Assembly: GCA_029558715.1 (NCBI GenBank)
Contig: JAKQEA010000078.1
Span: forward strand, 33,411-97,410
Reading direction: 5' to 3'
Source: Bacteroidota bacterium
GTDB taxonomy: Bacteria; Bacteroidota; Bacteroidia; Chitinophagales; Chitinophagaceae
Length of the DNA: 64,000 nt
Below are positions 46,349 through 55,359 of the stretch, piece by piece. How positions within the stretch are numbered: the stretch's first letter is position 1; every line of letters begins with the position of its first letter. The position numbers and the translations under genes are program-made. The notes beneath the pieces are model-generated. The model had not been told where the DNA came from and ran no database searches. It saw only the letters and a program-made list of their open reading frames with translations.

Positions 46349-48643
46349 TTATTCAACAATTATTTCATCAGCAAATATCCAACCCGGCTTTCCTTCACCA
46401 CTGTGGCCGGGCGGACAAACATTATTTTTTGCAGTGACCCGTATAAATTTTGCACCCTTAGCCGGAAACGAAGTTTTAAAATCAAATTGTGCATTTTTTT
46501 CATTAATGCTGATTAAATTACTCACAGTTTGTATTTCCTCAAAATCAGTTCCGTTAACCGATATTTCAAACTTCACTGATTGAGGTAGAAAAATCCAGTC
46601 GTTATAATTTTGCAAACAACCAAGTGCAATGCTTTGAATGGTTTTTGTTTCGCCCAAATCAATTATTGCAATCATATCCTTTGCACTGAAGCCGTGCCAG
46701 TATTTACCAACAGCATTGGTTCCTCTTACACCATCAGTGAGGGAATTGGGGCCATCAGCCATATAGTAGCGGCTTACCGGATTAAGGTAGGTTACATTTT
46801 TTCCAATACCCCTATGCATGACAAAACTTTGCCGGGCCGCCTGCACACCCATGATCCGGCCATTTAGTAGTGATGATGTTTTTAGCAAGACTGATGAATT
46901 GATTTCAACTGGAGCTGTGTATCTATTGCTGTTTAATGTAGGTTCTGTTCCATCAGTACTGTAAACAATTTCGCTGTTCATGATTTCAGATGACAGGGTT
47001 ACAAGGAGTTTACCGTTTTGTGCAACGGGCTTGATGCTTACAGTATAATTTCCCGGGCAATAACGTAAGCCTTTTTGTCCATAAGCCCTGAAATGATTTT
47101 GCAGTCGTTCATTAAAGCTTTGCCAGTTTCGGTTTTCTCTTGGCGACCAAACAACTTCTGCCAGTGCAGGCATACGGGGAAGTATCATATACTCCACATG
47201 TTCAGCAGTAGTAATATATTCAGTCCATAAATTTGCTTGTGCACCTAAAACATATTTTGCTTCTTCTGCATTCAATTCTGCAGGTACCGGTTCGTAATCA
47301 TACACATTTTTCAAAGTATTCATTCCGCCAATGGCAATCGGTTCGCCTTCAGGCCCCGCCTGGTAATGGTCGAAGTACACCGGTTTGCCCGGCGTCATAA
47401 TCACATCATGTTTCATTTTTGCAGCTTCTATACCACCTGCTTCGCCACGCCAGCTCATAACTGTTGCTGTAGGCGCTAAGCCACCTTCTAAAATTTCATC
47501 CCATCCAATTATTTTTCGTTTTTTAGCTGTAACAAATTTTTCTATGCGTTTAATAAAATAACTCTGCAACTCTTCTTCATTTTTCAATCCTTCATTCTTT
47601 ATTCTTGCCTGGCACTTTGTGCATTTTTTCCAGGGTGTTTTATCGACTTCATCGCCACCAATGTGAATGTATTGCGATGGAAACAAATTAATAACCTCTG
47701 TTAATACATTTTCTAAAAAAGAAAACACCGAGTCATTGCCGGCACAATAGTTGGAAGACATGCCTGTATAATTGCCTCCTGTTAAAGGTAGCTGTAGTTG
47801 TTGTGTGCAGCTCAACTGCGGGTACGATGCAATGGCGCTTGCCACATGCCCGGGCAATTCTATTTCGGGAACGATAGTTACGTTGCGTTGAGCCGCATAA
47901 GCTATAATTTCTTTGATTTGTTCCTGTGTGTAATAACCACCATAGATTGGCTTTTCACCGGGTTTTGCCTGCGGACGACTTGCCCATATCTTATCATTTT
48001 GGTCAACCCGCCATGCACCAATTGATGTAAGCTTTGGATATTTTTTTATTTCAATCCGCCATCCCTGGTCATCTACCAAATGCCAGTGAAATACATTCAT
48101 CTTGTACGATGCAATTAAATCGATATACTCTTTAATAAGTTCGGGGCCGAAGAAATGCCTGCTTACATCGAGATGCATGCCACGGTATTTAAACCGGGGA
48201 TAATCCGTAATACGCATACAAGGTATTTCAAGTGTTACATTCGTACGGATGGCAGGCAATGTTTGCAATAATGACTGTATGCCATTTATGATTCCTGCCC
48301 TGGTATTGGCTTTAATGGTAATCCCTTTTGAAGTGATATTCATATTGTAGCCTTCATCTCCAATCGTTGCCAGCTTTTCTATACTCAATTGAATGCTTGT
48401 AGTCTTGATAGTGTTGACCGGCAAAACAAACCCTGTAATATTTATTATTTGCAGATTGAAAATGTCCACTACTTTTTTTAAATCCTTTTGTTGCGGGTTG
48501 TACTGAATGGCGGTATTTCCGGTTAATATAAAATTTCCCGGTTGTTGCTGTACTGATACCGGCTGCGGAATAATACTTACAGGTCGCTGCGCTATACAAA
48601 TTGTAGCAGTTAAACTTAATATGAAAATCAATTTTATCTTCAT
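46349..48643 (-). CDS. GH20 beta-N-acetylhexosaminidase with C-terminal discoidin domain
   Basis: 764 residues with a signal peptide (KIKLIFILSLTATICIAQ). Residues ~22-150 are the GH20b domain. The GH20 barrel (~152-500) shows RGMHLDVSRHFF, FHWHLVDDQGWRIE, VPEIELPGH and HIGGDEVDK, with the catalytic pair Asp331-Glu332. A chitobiase-type C-terminal segment (IVYSTDGTEPTLNS) and an F5/8 type C/CBM32-like module (MIAIIDLGETKTIQSIALG, ...KFIRVTAKN) follow. It removes terminal GlcNAc or GalNAc from glycans in the periplasm or at the surface. Its start overlaps the stop of the O-acetylesterase by 4 bases (translational coupling). Confidence 0.93.
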   Translation of the reverse strand: MKIKLIFILSLTATICIAQRPVSIIPQPVSVQQQPGNFILTGNTAIQYNPQQKDLKKVVDIFNLQIINITGFVLPVNTIKTTSIQLSIEKLATIGDEGYNMNITSKGITIKANTRAGIINGIQSLLQTLPAIRTNVTLEIPCMRITDYPRFKYRGMHLDVSRHFFGPELIKEYIDLIASYKMNVFHWHLVDDQGWRIEIKKYPKLTSIGAWRVDQNDKIWASRPQAKPGEKPIYGGYYTQEQIKEIIAYAAQRNVTIVPEIELPGHVASAIASYPQLSCTQQLQLPLTGGNYTGMSSNYCAGNDSVFSFLENVLTEVINLFPSQYIHIGGDEVDKTPWKKCTKCQARIKNEGLKNEEELQSYFIKRIEKFVTAKKRKIIGWDEILEGGLAPTATVMSWRGEAGGIEAAKMKHDVIMTPGKPVYFDHYQAGPEGEPIAIGGMNTLKNVYDYEPVPAELNAEEAKYVLGAQANLWTEYITTAEHVEYMILPRMPALAEVVWSPRENRNWQSFNERLQNHFRAYGQKGLRYCPGNYTVSIKPVAQNGKLLVTLSSEIMNSEIVYSTDGTEPTLNSNRYTAPVEINSSVLLKTSSLLNGRIMGVQAARQSFVMHRGIGKNVTYLNPVSRYYMADGPNSLTDGVRGTNAVGKYWHGFSAKDMIAIIDLGETKTIQSIALGCLQNYNDWIFLPQSVKFEISVNGTDFEEIQTVSNLISINEKNAQFDFKTSFPAKGAKFIRVTAKNNVCPPGHSGEGKPGWIFADEIIVE

Positions 48644-50160
48644 CGTACTTTTATTTTAAATGTAGAAGCAGGTAAGTTTTCTGAATTTACAAGGTTGCCA
48701 TTGCTGAATGATTTCCATGCATAATAAACAAACTCAGGTTTTTTAGCTGTGTAGATAATTATCCCGCTATCGCCAATAACTGCTTCAACTTCATTTATCC
48801 CATCTAATGAAAATCCTTTAAGCTTTTCTCCAGTTGAAGTTTTCAATCCCTTACTCATGTATTGAAAAACGATGATCACCTTTCCGTTTACATATTTTGC
48901 ATTGAGTGGCAAAGGACCAGAAGGAACAACATTTTGTTTATAGGTTTTATTCAAAGCCCATCTTGCCAATCGTTCACCAACATCTTTTTTATTGGTGGGA
49001 TGCACATCATCTTTTGCACCGATGTCGCTGCATACAGCCATGCCGCTATTAGGTATCAGTTGCAGCATTTTTCTTTGTTCATCTCTGAACTGTGGCCAGA
49101 GATGTCCTTTATATTTTACCGTATCAATAGAAGAAAGCTGAACAAAATAAAATGGGAGTTGCGGTTGCTTCCCTGCTTGCCCGGTAGGCAGGCATTTTTT
49201 TCTATAATCCTCAATCAACAGTTTTGACAAAGCAGCATACTCATTCACCCTTTCTATTTCCTGTGCATTGCTTTCACCCTGGTAACAAAGAATACCTTTT
49301 ACCGGCAATGGCAGCAGCTTTTCAATTCCTGCTGAATATGCAAAGCCAGGTTTGAATGCATGGTTATTACCATTTTCGTCAGCGGGTACATTTTGCAATT
49401 TTCCAACATTCTGGTTACCTCTTTCTTTTACCCAAACAGGCAACGTCTCATTCACCAGCCAATCGCTACTCATCTTTCCGGAAAATTGTTTACTCTTTTT
49501 CAAAACTACTTTATCAATAAAAGTTTCCAGTGGCGCCCCACCGATGGAAAGATTAATAAGGCCAACCGGTACGTTTACATCGTTTGCGATTTGTTTTCCA
49601 AAATAATAAGCCACTGCACTCATGGTTTTAAAACTATTGCTGTCGCAGTGTTGCCATTGACCTTTATAAAAATCATTTTCGTTAAGCATGGCTGTAACTG
49701 AATCAGTAAACTTTGTTCCGAACACATTTTTACCAGCATAGGTTGGATTGTAAAAACGGAGCAGTGGCTGACTACTATTTTTTATTTCCTCTTTGTAATG
49801 CATTTCCTTTATTATCGGCCATTCCATATTACTCTGACCTATACATAGCCAGATATCACCGATGAGAATATTATTATACTGTACTGCAGTATCGCCACTG
49901 CTTATTAGTAATGATTGCGGTTGATGATTAGCAGGTTGTTTGGGCAGATATACTTTCCATGTTGAATCCTTAGCAGCGACAGTAATTTTTATTGCAGTAC
50001 CCAATCGTATTTCAATTTTACTTCCGGGAACTGCTTTACCCCAAACAGGAATTGGTGCATCCCGCTGCAAAACCATATTGGAGGAATATATTTTTGCTGT
50101 CTCTAACTGTGAAAAGACTGATAAGGGGGAAAAAAACAATATGAAGTAAATTAGCCGCAT
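48640..50160 (-). CDS. Sialate O-acetylesterase (SASA family)
   Basis: 506 residues with a signal peptide (IYFILFFSPLSVFSQ). The SGNH/SASA hallmarks are IGQSNMEWP (catalytic Ser110), CYQGESNAQ and the later DVHPTNKKDVGERLA (Asp-x-x-His). It takes O-acetyl groups off sialic acids, which lets sialidases act on otherwise blocked residues. About residue 325 the chain carries CLPTGQAGK, encoded by a palindromic element related to the one in recN; it lies in a surface-loop position between IEDYRKK and QPQLPFYFVQLS. It sits 1 base after the epimerase gene and overlaps the GH20 gene. Confidence 0.93.
   Translation of the reverse strand: MRLIYFILFFSPLSVFSQLETAKIYSSNMVLQRDAPIPVWGKAVPGSKIEIRLGTAIKITVAAKDSTWKVYLPKQPANHQPQSLLISSGDTAVQYNNILIGDIWLCIGQSNMEWPIIKEMHYKEEIKNSSQPLLRFYNPTYAGKNVFGTKFTDSVTAMLNENDFYKGQWQHCDSNSFKTMSAVAYYFGKQIANDVNVPVGLINLSIGGAPLETFIDKVVLKKSKQFSGKMSSDWLVNETLPVWVKERGNQNVGKLQNVPADENGNNHAFKPGFAYSAGIEKLLPLPVKGILCYQGESNAQEIERVNEYAALSKLLIEDYRKKCLPTGQAGKQPQLPFYFVQLSSIDTVKYKGHLWPQFRDEQRKMLQLIPNSGMAVCSDIGAKDDVHPTNKKDVGERLARWALNKTYKQNVVPSGPLPLNAKYVNGKVIIVFQYMSKGLKTSTGEKLKGFSLDGINEVEAVIGDSGIIIYTAKKPEFVYYAWKSFSNGNLVNSENLPASTFKIKVR
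49170..49193. repeat. Palindromic coding insert (LPTGQAGK element) in the O-acetylesterase
   Basis: CCTGCTTGCCCGGTAGGCAGG is an imperfect palindrome (CCTGCttgcc/ggtaGGCAGG). Read on the minus strand it encodes LPTGQAGK, in the same frame as the recN copy that encodes LPAGEAGK. The flanks of the two genes are unrelated. Confidence 0.6.
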
Positions 50161-50161
50161 A

Positions 50162-51343
50162 TCATTTTAAATACTTATTCAATAGCTGCATACAGTACCA
50201 TTCCTGCCGCGGCAAATGAAAAGGGCCTTTATATAAATTTCCTTTTGCTGTTTGTGCAATAGTTCCGTCACGATGCAGGTAGCCAAACCATTCACCGTCT
50301 TGTTTATCATGAAAATGACTGTATGAATAATCATGCACCATCTTATGCCACTCCGCATATTTTTCATTACCCGTCATTAAATAAGCCAGTAAGGTTGCAA
50401 TGATTACTTCATTATGCGGCCACCAGAATTTCATATCCTGCCAGTATTCCTGTACGGGTTTATTATATACATCACGGAAATATAAAACACCGCCATGCTC
50501 TTTATCCCATCCTCTTTCCCACATATAGTCCAGCATCCGGCAGCCCAAATCAATTAATCGTTTATCATTATTACGATGCTGTGCCTCATGCAAAATAAAC
50601 CAGGCGCCCTCCATAGCATGCCCGGGATTTAAAGTTCTTCCATCTATATGGTCAATGATGCTTCCATCAGGAGCCACCTGTTCCATTACACATTTTATAT
50701 CGTCTTTTACAAAATCTCTTTCTATTTCAGCTATCCATTTCTCTATCCATTCATCGCAGCGGGGGTCGCCAATTGTTTCTCTTAATTGTTGCGCCGTATT
50801 TATCATTATCATTGGCACACCAATACCTTTTGATGGCCTTGTACCGGTATATTTTGGTTGCAGCAGGCCGGGAGTAGTTGCATACTCAATACATCTTCCA
50901 AATACAAACCTTGCTTTTTTGGCGGCTTCTTCACTGCCACTGGCTTTTGCATAAGCTGCTGCAGCTATCACATAAAATGTTTCGGAAAAAAAATAACGGC
51001 GTTTGCGGATAGGTCTTCCATCTCTTGTTACATGAAAAAACATTTGCCCATCGGTATCAAAACAATGTTTATTTAAAAAATCATATCCCAGCTTAGCTCC
51101 TTCAAGCCATTCCTGTTTTTTTTCTACCGTATTGTATAGAGTGGACAGCATCCATGTTGCCCTGCCTTGTATCCATACGGCTTTATCATCATCAATCAAT
51201 GAACCATCTGCATCTCTCATTAACAGAAACCCGCCGCATTCTTTGTCAAAAGATCGGGGGAACCAAAACGGAACAGTGTCGCTCAGCAACTGGTTTGCAT
51301 AAAACTTTTTTAGTGCAACTAAATCTTGTTGTGAGTAGTTCAT
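50162..51343 (-). CDS. AGE-family N-acylglucosamine 2-epimerase
   Basis: 393 residues, the usual length for the family, with no signal peptide, so cytoplasmic. The (alpha/alpha)6 barrel hallmarks are visible: QGRATWMLSTLYN (RxTW), LNPGHAMEGAWFILHEA and FWWPHNEVIIATLLAY, which bring the catalytic His residues. In Bacteroidota sialic acid pathways this enzyme turns ManNAc, released by the lyase, directly into GlcNAc, replacing the NanK/NanE route of enterobacteria. It sits between the GH33 gene (19 bases) and the O-acetylesterase gene (1 base). Confidence 0.92.
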   Translation of the reverse strand: MNYSQQDLVALKKFYANQLLSDTVPFWFPRSFDKECGGFLLMRDADGSLIDDDKAVWIQGRATWMLSTLYNTVEKKQEWLEGAKLGYDFLNKHCFDTDGQMFFHVTRDGRPIRKRRYFFSETFYVIAAAAYAKASGSEEAAKKARFVFGRCIEYATTPGLLQPKYTGTRPSKGIGVPMIMINTAQQLRETIGDPRCDEWIEKWIAEIERDFVKDDIKCVMEQVAPDGSIIDHIDGRTLNPGHAMEGAWFILHEAQHRNNDKRLIDLGCRMLDYMWERGWDKEHGGVLYFRDVYNKPVQEYWQDMKFWWPHNEVIIATLLAYLMTGNEKYAEWHKMVHDYSYSHFHDKQDGEWFGYLHRDGTIAQTAKGNLYKGPFHLPRQEWYCMQLLNKYLK

Positions 51344-51362
51344 TTTATTTCACCAGATTTCA

Positions 51363-52523
51363 TTATTTCCATTTTACAATAGTGAATACAATTTGTGCAT
51401 AGTTATTTTTCTCATACAGCACTCCCACTTCCCTTCCTGATATTTTTACTATGTCCGAATAGGCTGCATTATCTTTTACATTTTCTGCTTTATCCAACAC
51501 AAAAGATTTTGTCCATGAAAGTCCATCATTAAAGCTGATGCGAAGGGTAAGGTTATCTCTTCTTTTTTCATCGGCTGCATTGCAGAATGCCAGTATGTTT
51601 TTTTCTTTCCTTTTTCCAATGATAAGAATGCTTGCCTCGCATACCGGGTCGGGAAGGCTTTTGTCAAAATAACTGGTGTCCCATGTAGCACCACCATCGC
51701 TGCTGATAGAAACAATTCTTTGCCGGATATCACCCTTCTGGTTACGGCTGTTCATCATCAACCTGTCATTACTTAATTCGGCTGCGGTAGATTCATTACT
51801 TCCCGGAACATTTAAAGAAGCACCAAGATGAAATGTTTTGCCATGGTCATCGGTATAAAATCCATGTGCATCATAATCCATTGCTTGTTTCTGCGGTCCA
51901 CCTGCTGAATGATTGGCTGCTACAAAAATTCTTCCTTTGTACTTTCCCTTTTGAAATTGCATGGCGTGGCCAGGTGTGTTGGCATAAGTCCGCCAGTCTT
52001 CCTTAAAATTATAAGCGGCATCTGCCTGCGGATAATTTAGGCGGTGTACCTGTAAGGTAATGTCTGTTGGCTCAGCCCATGTGCGGCCGCCATCTGTTGA
52101 TGTTTTATACCAAACCTGTTTGTAGCCTTTTCCTTTTCTTACTTCGCCCTCATGATTATTGCCGGTGTTATAAAAAAGAAAGATACGGCCATTGGGAAAT
52201 GCAGGGTCTGTTACATCAACCACCGGTGCAGGGTTGCCGCATTGTAGTGTATCAAACTCTGCAACATATTGCAAGGCACTCCAGGTTTTTCCTTTATCCG
52301 TGCTCCGCTTCATTACAATATTAATATCCCCGAAATCACCTGCACCATGTACACGGCCTTCGGCGAATGCAAGTATTTCGCCATTGGGCAATGAAATGAT
52401 TGCCGGAATGCGGTAGCTTTTATGGCCTTCTGTACCGGATGTAAAAACGGGGATAGTTTTGTATTGAGCGGAGCTACTAACAAAACTGAAAATCGCAATG
52501 ATGAATAATGATGCAGCCTTCAT
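51363..52523 (-). CDS. GH33 exo-alpha-sialidase
   Basis: 386 residues with a signal peptide (SLFIIAIFSFVSSSAQ). The RIP motif SYRIP (Arg38) begins the arginine triad; later Arg residues are in MMNSRNQKG and LRISFN. Asp boxes (S-x-D-x-G-x-T-W) occur five times: STDKGKTW, STDGGRTW, TDDHGKTF, SSDGGATW, FNDGLSW. A Glu in SNESTAAEL and Tyr355 in AAYSDIV fit the nucleophile pair. This is a compact six-bladed propeller with no extra domain. It frees terminal sialic acid. It is one of two GH33 enzymes side by side in the operon. Confidence 0.94.
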   Translation of the reverse strand: MKAASLFIIAIFSFVSSSAQYKTIPVFTSGTEGHKSYRIPAIISLPNGEILAFAEGRVHGAGDFGDINIVMKRSTDKGKTWSALQYVAEFDTLQCGNPAPVVDVTDPAFPNGRIFLFYNTGNNHEGEVRKGKGYKQVWYKTSTDGGRTWAEPTDITLQVHRLNYPQADAAYNFKEDWRTYANTPGHAMQFQKGKYKGRIFVAANHSAGGPQKQAMDYDAHGFYTDDHGKTFHLGASLNVPGSNESTAAELSNDRLMMNSRNQKGDIRQRIVSISSDGGATWDTSYFDKSLPDPVCEASILIIGKRKEKNILAFCNAADEKRRDNLTLRISFNDGLSWTKSFVLDKAENVKDNAAYSDIVKISGREVGVLYEKNNYAQIVFTIVKWK

Positions 52524-52547
52524 TTATGATTGTGTTTAATCCTTGAT

Positions 52548-54119
52548 TTATTTTATTACTTCACCCACCGCCACCTTCACAAAATATAAATCCTTTGTGC
52601 CTTCGTATAAAAGACCAATCGTATTATCATCAATTTTTGTTAAACAGGAATAGCCGTAGCACTGTCTTTCATCAATCAGTAACTGATTTGCGGGCAGCCA
52701 GGTTTGTCCTAAATCCAAACTTGCTTTGATGGTAATTTTTTGCCTGGGCGCAGCAGAAGTATTGGGGTTGCTGAAAAACAAAACATCTTTCAGCGTTCCG
52801 TTTACATTTACTTTTGCTTTAATAAAGCTGCCCATACAAACGGGGTCGGCCAACGTATTGTAAGAAGTGGAATGTTCTGTCCAGCTTGCACCCATGTTTG
52901 TTGTAGTTGCCACACTTCTGAAACTGCCGCGGTTATCCCGCATATTCAGCATGAGTGTGCCGGGTGTTGTTTCCACCACCTGGCTTTCGGTGGTGTTTGA
53001 TTTGGGGCCGAGGATTTTTCCTTTCCATGTACCACCGTTATTATCACTGTAAATAATGGTTGAGTACGGAACATTTGATGATGTCCAGTATTGTGCAGCA
53101 AAAACTAATTTACCGTCCTGCATGGTAATACCATTGCCGGGGCCGTTAAAAAATATTTTCCATGACGGTTCTTTTATTTGTGGCGTGATGGTATATGGGG
53201 CAGACCATGTAAGGCCATCATCGTTACTGCTCACTAATACAAACTGCCCGGTTGAATCTGGAGAAATGCCACCAATAGAACCGGCAATAGAACGGTTGCC
53301 TTTGCTCCATAATGCAGCAACAAATATTTTTTTTGTAACAGGGTCAAATAATACAGCCGGGTCGCCAATACCGTTGTTTTCATGCGGGGCGCCCATGTCC
53401 ATAATTATTTTCATCGGCTGCCAGGTTCTGCCACTGTCGGTGCTGCGGCTCATGCCTACATCAATATTGCCGGGTAAATCGCCGCTACCGGTATAGCGTA
53501 TATCATACGCAGCAATTAATGTTCCCCTGACTGTTTGCACTATACCGGGAATGCGATAGGTGTTTACATTATCATCTCCTGCTTTTCTTACTGCTACACC
53601 GGCCCGTTTTACATAAACAGAATTATCCTGGTTTACGGCAATTTCTTTTCCGTCTTCGGTAATCAGTTTGGTACAGCGAAATTCAATTTTATTATCAATG
53701 CCTGCATTGCTTTTTAACACAATGCTGGTCCAGATAAAATGGATGCCGGGCTGCAGGTTTAATGTTACAGGTATATCCATTGCGGCAGCAGGGGTAACGG
53801 ATACAATGGGTGGAATGGTAAAAACCGGGTCGGCCCCGGCGGCATAAATGTTTATTTTATCTACCCCAGCAATGGCCTGCGAATTCAGTGTACACTGTAT
53901 CTTTCTTATTTTTTGTTCCGCATTGCCAGCAGGTATAGTAATAGCTACCCGTACCACAGGGTTTACTGCCAACTCACGCAACACAGGAATATCAGGCGAG
54001 TAAGAACTTGCCTGTACATTGCCCGGCGGTGGTTGTGGAGAAGATTTTTTTGAACACTCAAAACTGCACATTGCCAGCAATAAAACACAGGCCCACATTT
54101 TATACCGAACTGTTTCCAT
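52548..54119 (-). CDS. GH33 sialidase with N-terminal carbohydrate-binding-like domain
   Basis: 523 residues. A hydrophobic export signal (ACVLLLAMCSFEC) ends in Cys followed by KKSS, so the protein may be lipid-anchored, though the lipobox is imperfect. Residues ~45-165 match the BNR-repeat neuraminidase N-terminal domain (VLRELAVNPVVRVAITIP). The propeller has NTYRIPGIV, MRDNRGSF and Asp boxes STDSGRTW, SNDDGLTW, SDNNGGTW, LDLGQTW, plus RQCYGYSCLT near the nucleophile Tyr. The longer build and possible surface anchor suggest it acts on larger substrates than its neighbour. It lies 16 bases after the MFS gene. Confidence 0.92.
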   Translation of the reverse strand: METVRYKMWACVLLLAMCSFECSKKSSPQPPPGNVQASSYSPDIPVLRELAVNPVVRVAITIPAGNAEQKIRKIQCTLNSQAIAGVDKINIYAAGADPVFTIPPIVSVTPAAAMDIPVTLNLQPGIHFIWTSIVLKSNAGIDNKIEFRCTKLITEDGKEIAVNQDNSVYVKRAGVAVRKAGDDNVNTYRIPGIVQTVRGTLIAAYDIRYTGSGDLPGNIDVGMSRSTDSGRTWQPMKIIMDMGAPHENNGIGDPAVLFDPVTKKIFVAALWSKGNRSIAGSIGGISPDSTGQFVLVSSNDDGLTWSAPYTITPQIKEPSWKIFFNGPGNGITMQDGKLVFAAQYWTSSNVPYSTIIYSDNNGGTWKGKILGPKSNTTESQVVETTPGTLMLNMRDNRGSFRSVATTTNMGASWTEHSTSYNTLADPVCMGSFIKAKVNVNGTLKDVLFFSNPNTSAAPRQKITIKASLDLGQTWLPANQLLIDERQCYGYSCLTKIDDNTIGLLYEGTKDLYFVKVAVGEVIK

Positions 54120-54135
54120 AAATTCCTTTTTATAC

Positions 54136-55359
54136 TTAAGTGAATTCTTTATTCTTAGGCCGCAGGAACAATAATTGAATGATTAAAGCCACCGCCACAA
54201 TTCCTGCCAGCATGGCAAAATCTTTTCCCAATTTTCCGGAATCTGTTGATTTGCCCAGCAAATCAGTAATAAATGCGCCTGCAAATACACCCACCATATT
54301 CATTAGCCCATAGGCGGTAGCCCGGTATTTTTTTGAAACAAACTGGCAGAGTATCGGCACATTGTTGGCATCGAACATACCAAAGCCAAAACCAAAACAA
54401 AATGCTGCGCCAATAACAGCAAAGAGTGAATGGCCAAACCCGATAAACAATAATGCAGGAATAGTTAGCCCCAGACCAATGGCACTGGTGTAAATTCTTC
54501 CTCTCAAATTTTTCTGCACCCAACGGTCGGATAAAATGCCGCCGAAGATGACACCAATAAAAGATGATGCGGCAATGGTGATGGTTGATAATGGGCCTGC
54601 TTTCGACATTTCAATATTTAAGTTTTCAGCAAACAGTGTCGGCAGCCAGTTCTTTACACCCCAACCCGGTAAGCTGGGTATAGCAAAATAGAAAAGGATT
54701 ATCCAGAAAGAAATGTTTACAAACAAAACACCAAGCCCTTTAAATACTGATGATTTTTCTTTTATCAAATCATCTGCTTTTTCAGTATCTCTTTTTTCTT
54801 TTAAAAATAAGATGAGTACAACGGAATATACAATGCCGATGATACCAAATGAATGAAATGTTTGCTGCCATGAATACTCTGCTGCTATAGTTGCACCAAA
54901 GCCGCCGAGGGCCTGCCCCATATACAAACCCGTCATGTGAATGCCCACCGCCAGCGACCTTGTTTTATCAGAATGATAATCGGCAATGAGTGATAACCCG
55001 GCAGGGATATATAATGCTTCACTTACACCCATTGCTGCACGAAGCCAATACAACTGGTCGAATGCTTTTGCATAGCCCATTGCAAATGTTACAGCACTCC
55101 ATACAAATAAACTACCTACGATGAGCCATTTCCTGTTCATTCTGTCTGCAATTATTCCTGATAAAGGACTCATAAAACCATATATCCATAAAAAGATGGC
55201 CATGAGATAACCGAAATTGGTAGCTGATTGCAATTCGGAAATATCCACCATCATAGTTGGCTTCATGGTACTAAGCATTTGCCTGTCCATATAGTTGAGC
55301 AATGCTACCATCCAAAGTAAGGCCACTACAATCCAGGGGTATTTTTTTGATTGGGTCAT
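54136..55359 (-). CDS. MFS transporter, probable sialic acid carrier
   Basis: 407 residues with 12 membrane helices. It carries the MFS loop motif GIIADRMNRKWLIVG and an N-terminal LLWMVALLNYMDRQMLS helix, as in the ACS/sugar-acid family. A charged loop (KEKRDTEKADDLIKEKSS) separates the two halves. The family (NanT-like and hexuronate/glucarate carriers) and the position between the mutarotase and sialidase genes make sialic acid the best substrate guess. Its start overlaps the stop of the mutarotase gene by 4 bases, which implies coupled translation. Confidence 0.88.
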   Translation of the reverse strand: MTQSKKYPWIVVALLWMVALLNYMDRQMLSTMKPTMMVDISELQSATNFGYLMAIFLWIYGFMSPLSGIIADRMNRKWLIVGSLFVWSAVTFAMGYAKAFDQLYWLRAAMGVSEALYIPAGLSLIADYHSDKTRSLAVGIHMTGLYMGQALGGFGATIAAEYSWQQTFHSFGIIGIVYSVVLILFLKEKRDTEKADDLIKEKSSVFKGLGVLFVNISFWIILFYFAIPSLPGWGVKNWLPTLFAENLNIEMSKAGPLSTITIAASSFIGVIFGGILSDRWVQKNLRGRIYTSAIGLGLTIPALLFIGFGHSLFAVIGAAFCFGFGFGMFDANNVPILCQFVSKKYRATAYGLMNMVGVFAGAFITDLLGKSTDSGKLGKDFAMLAGIVAVALIIQLLFLRPKNKEFT

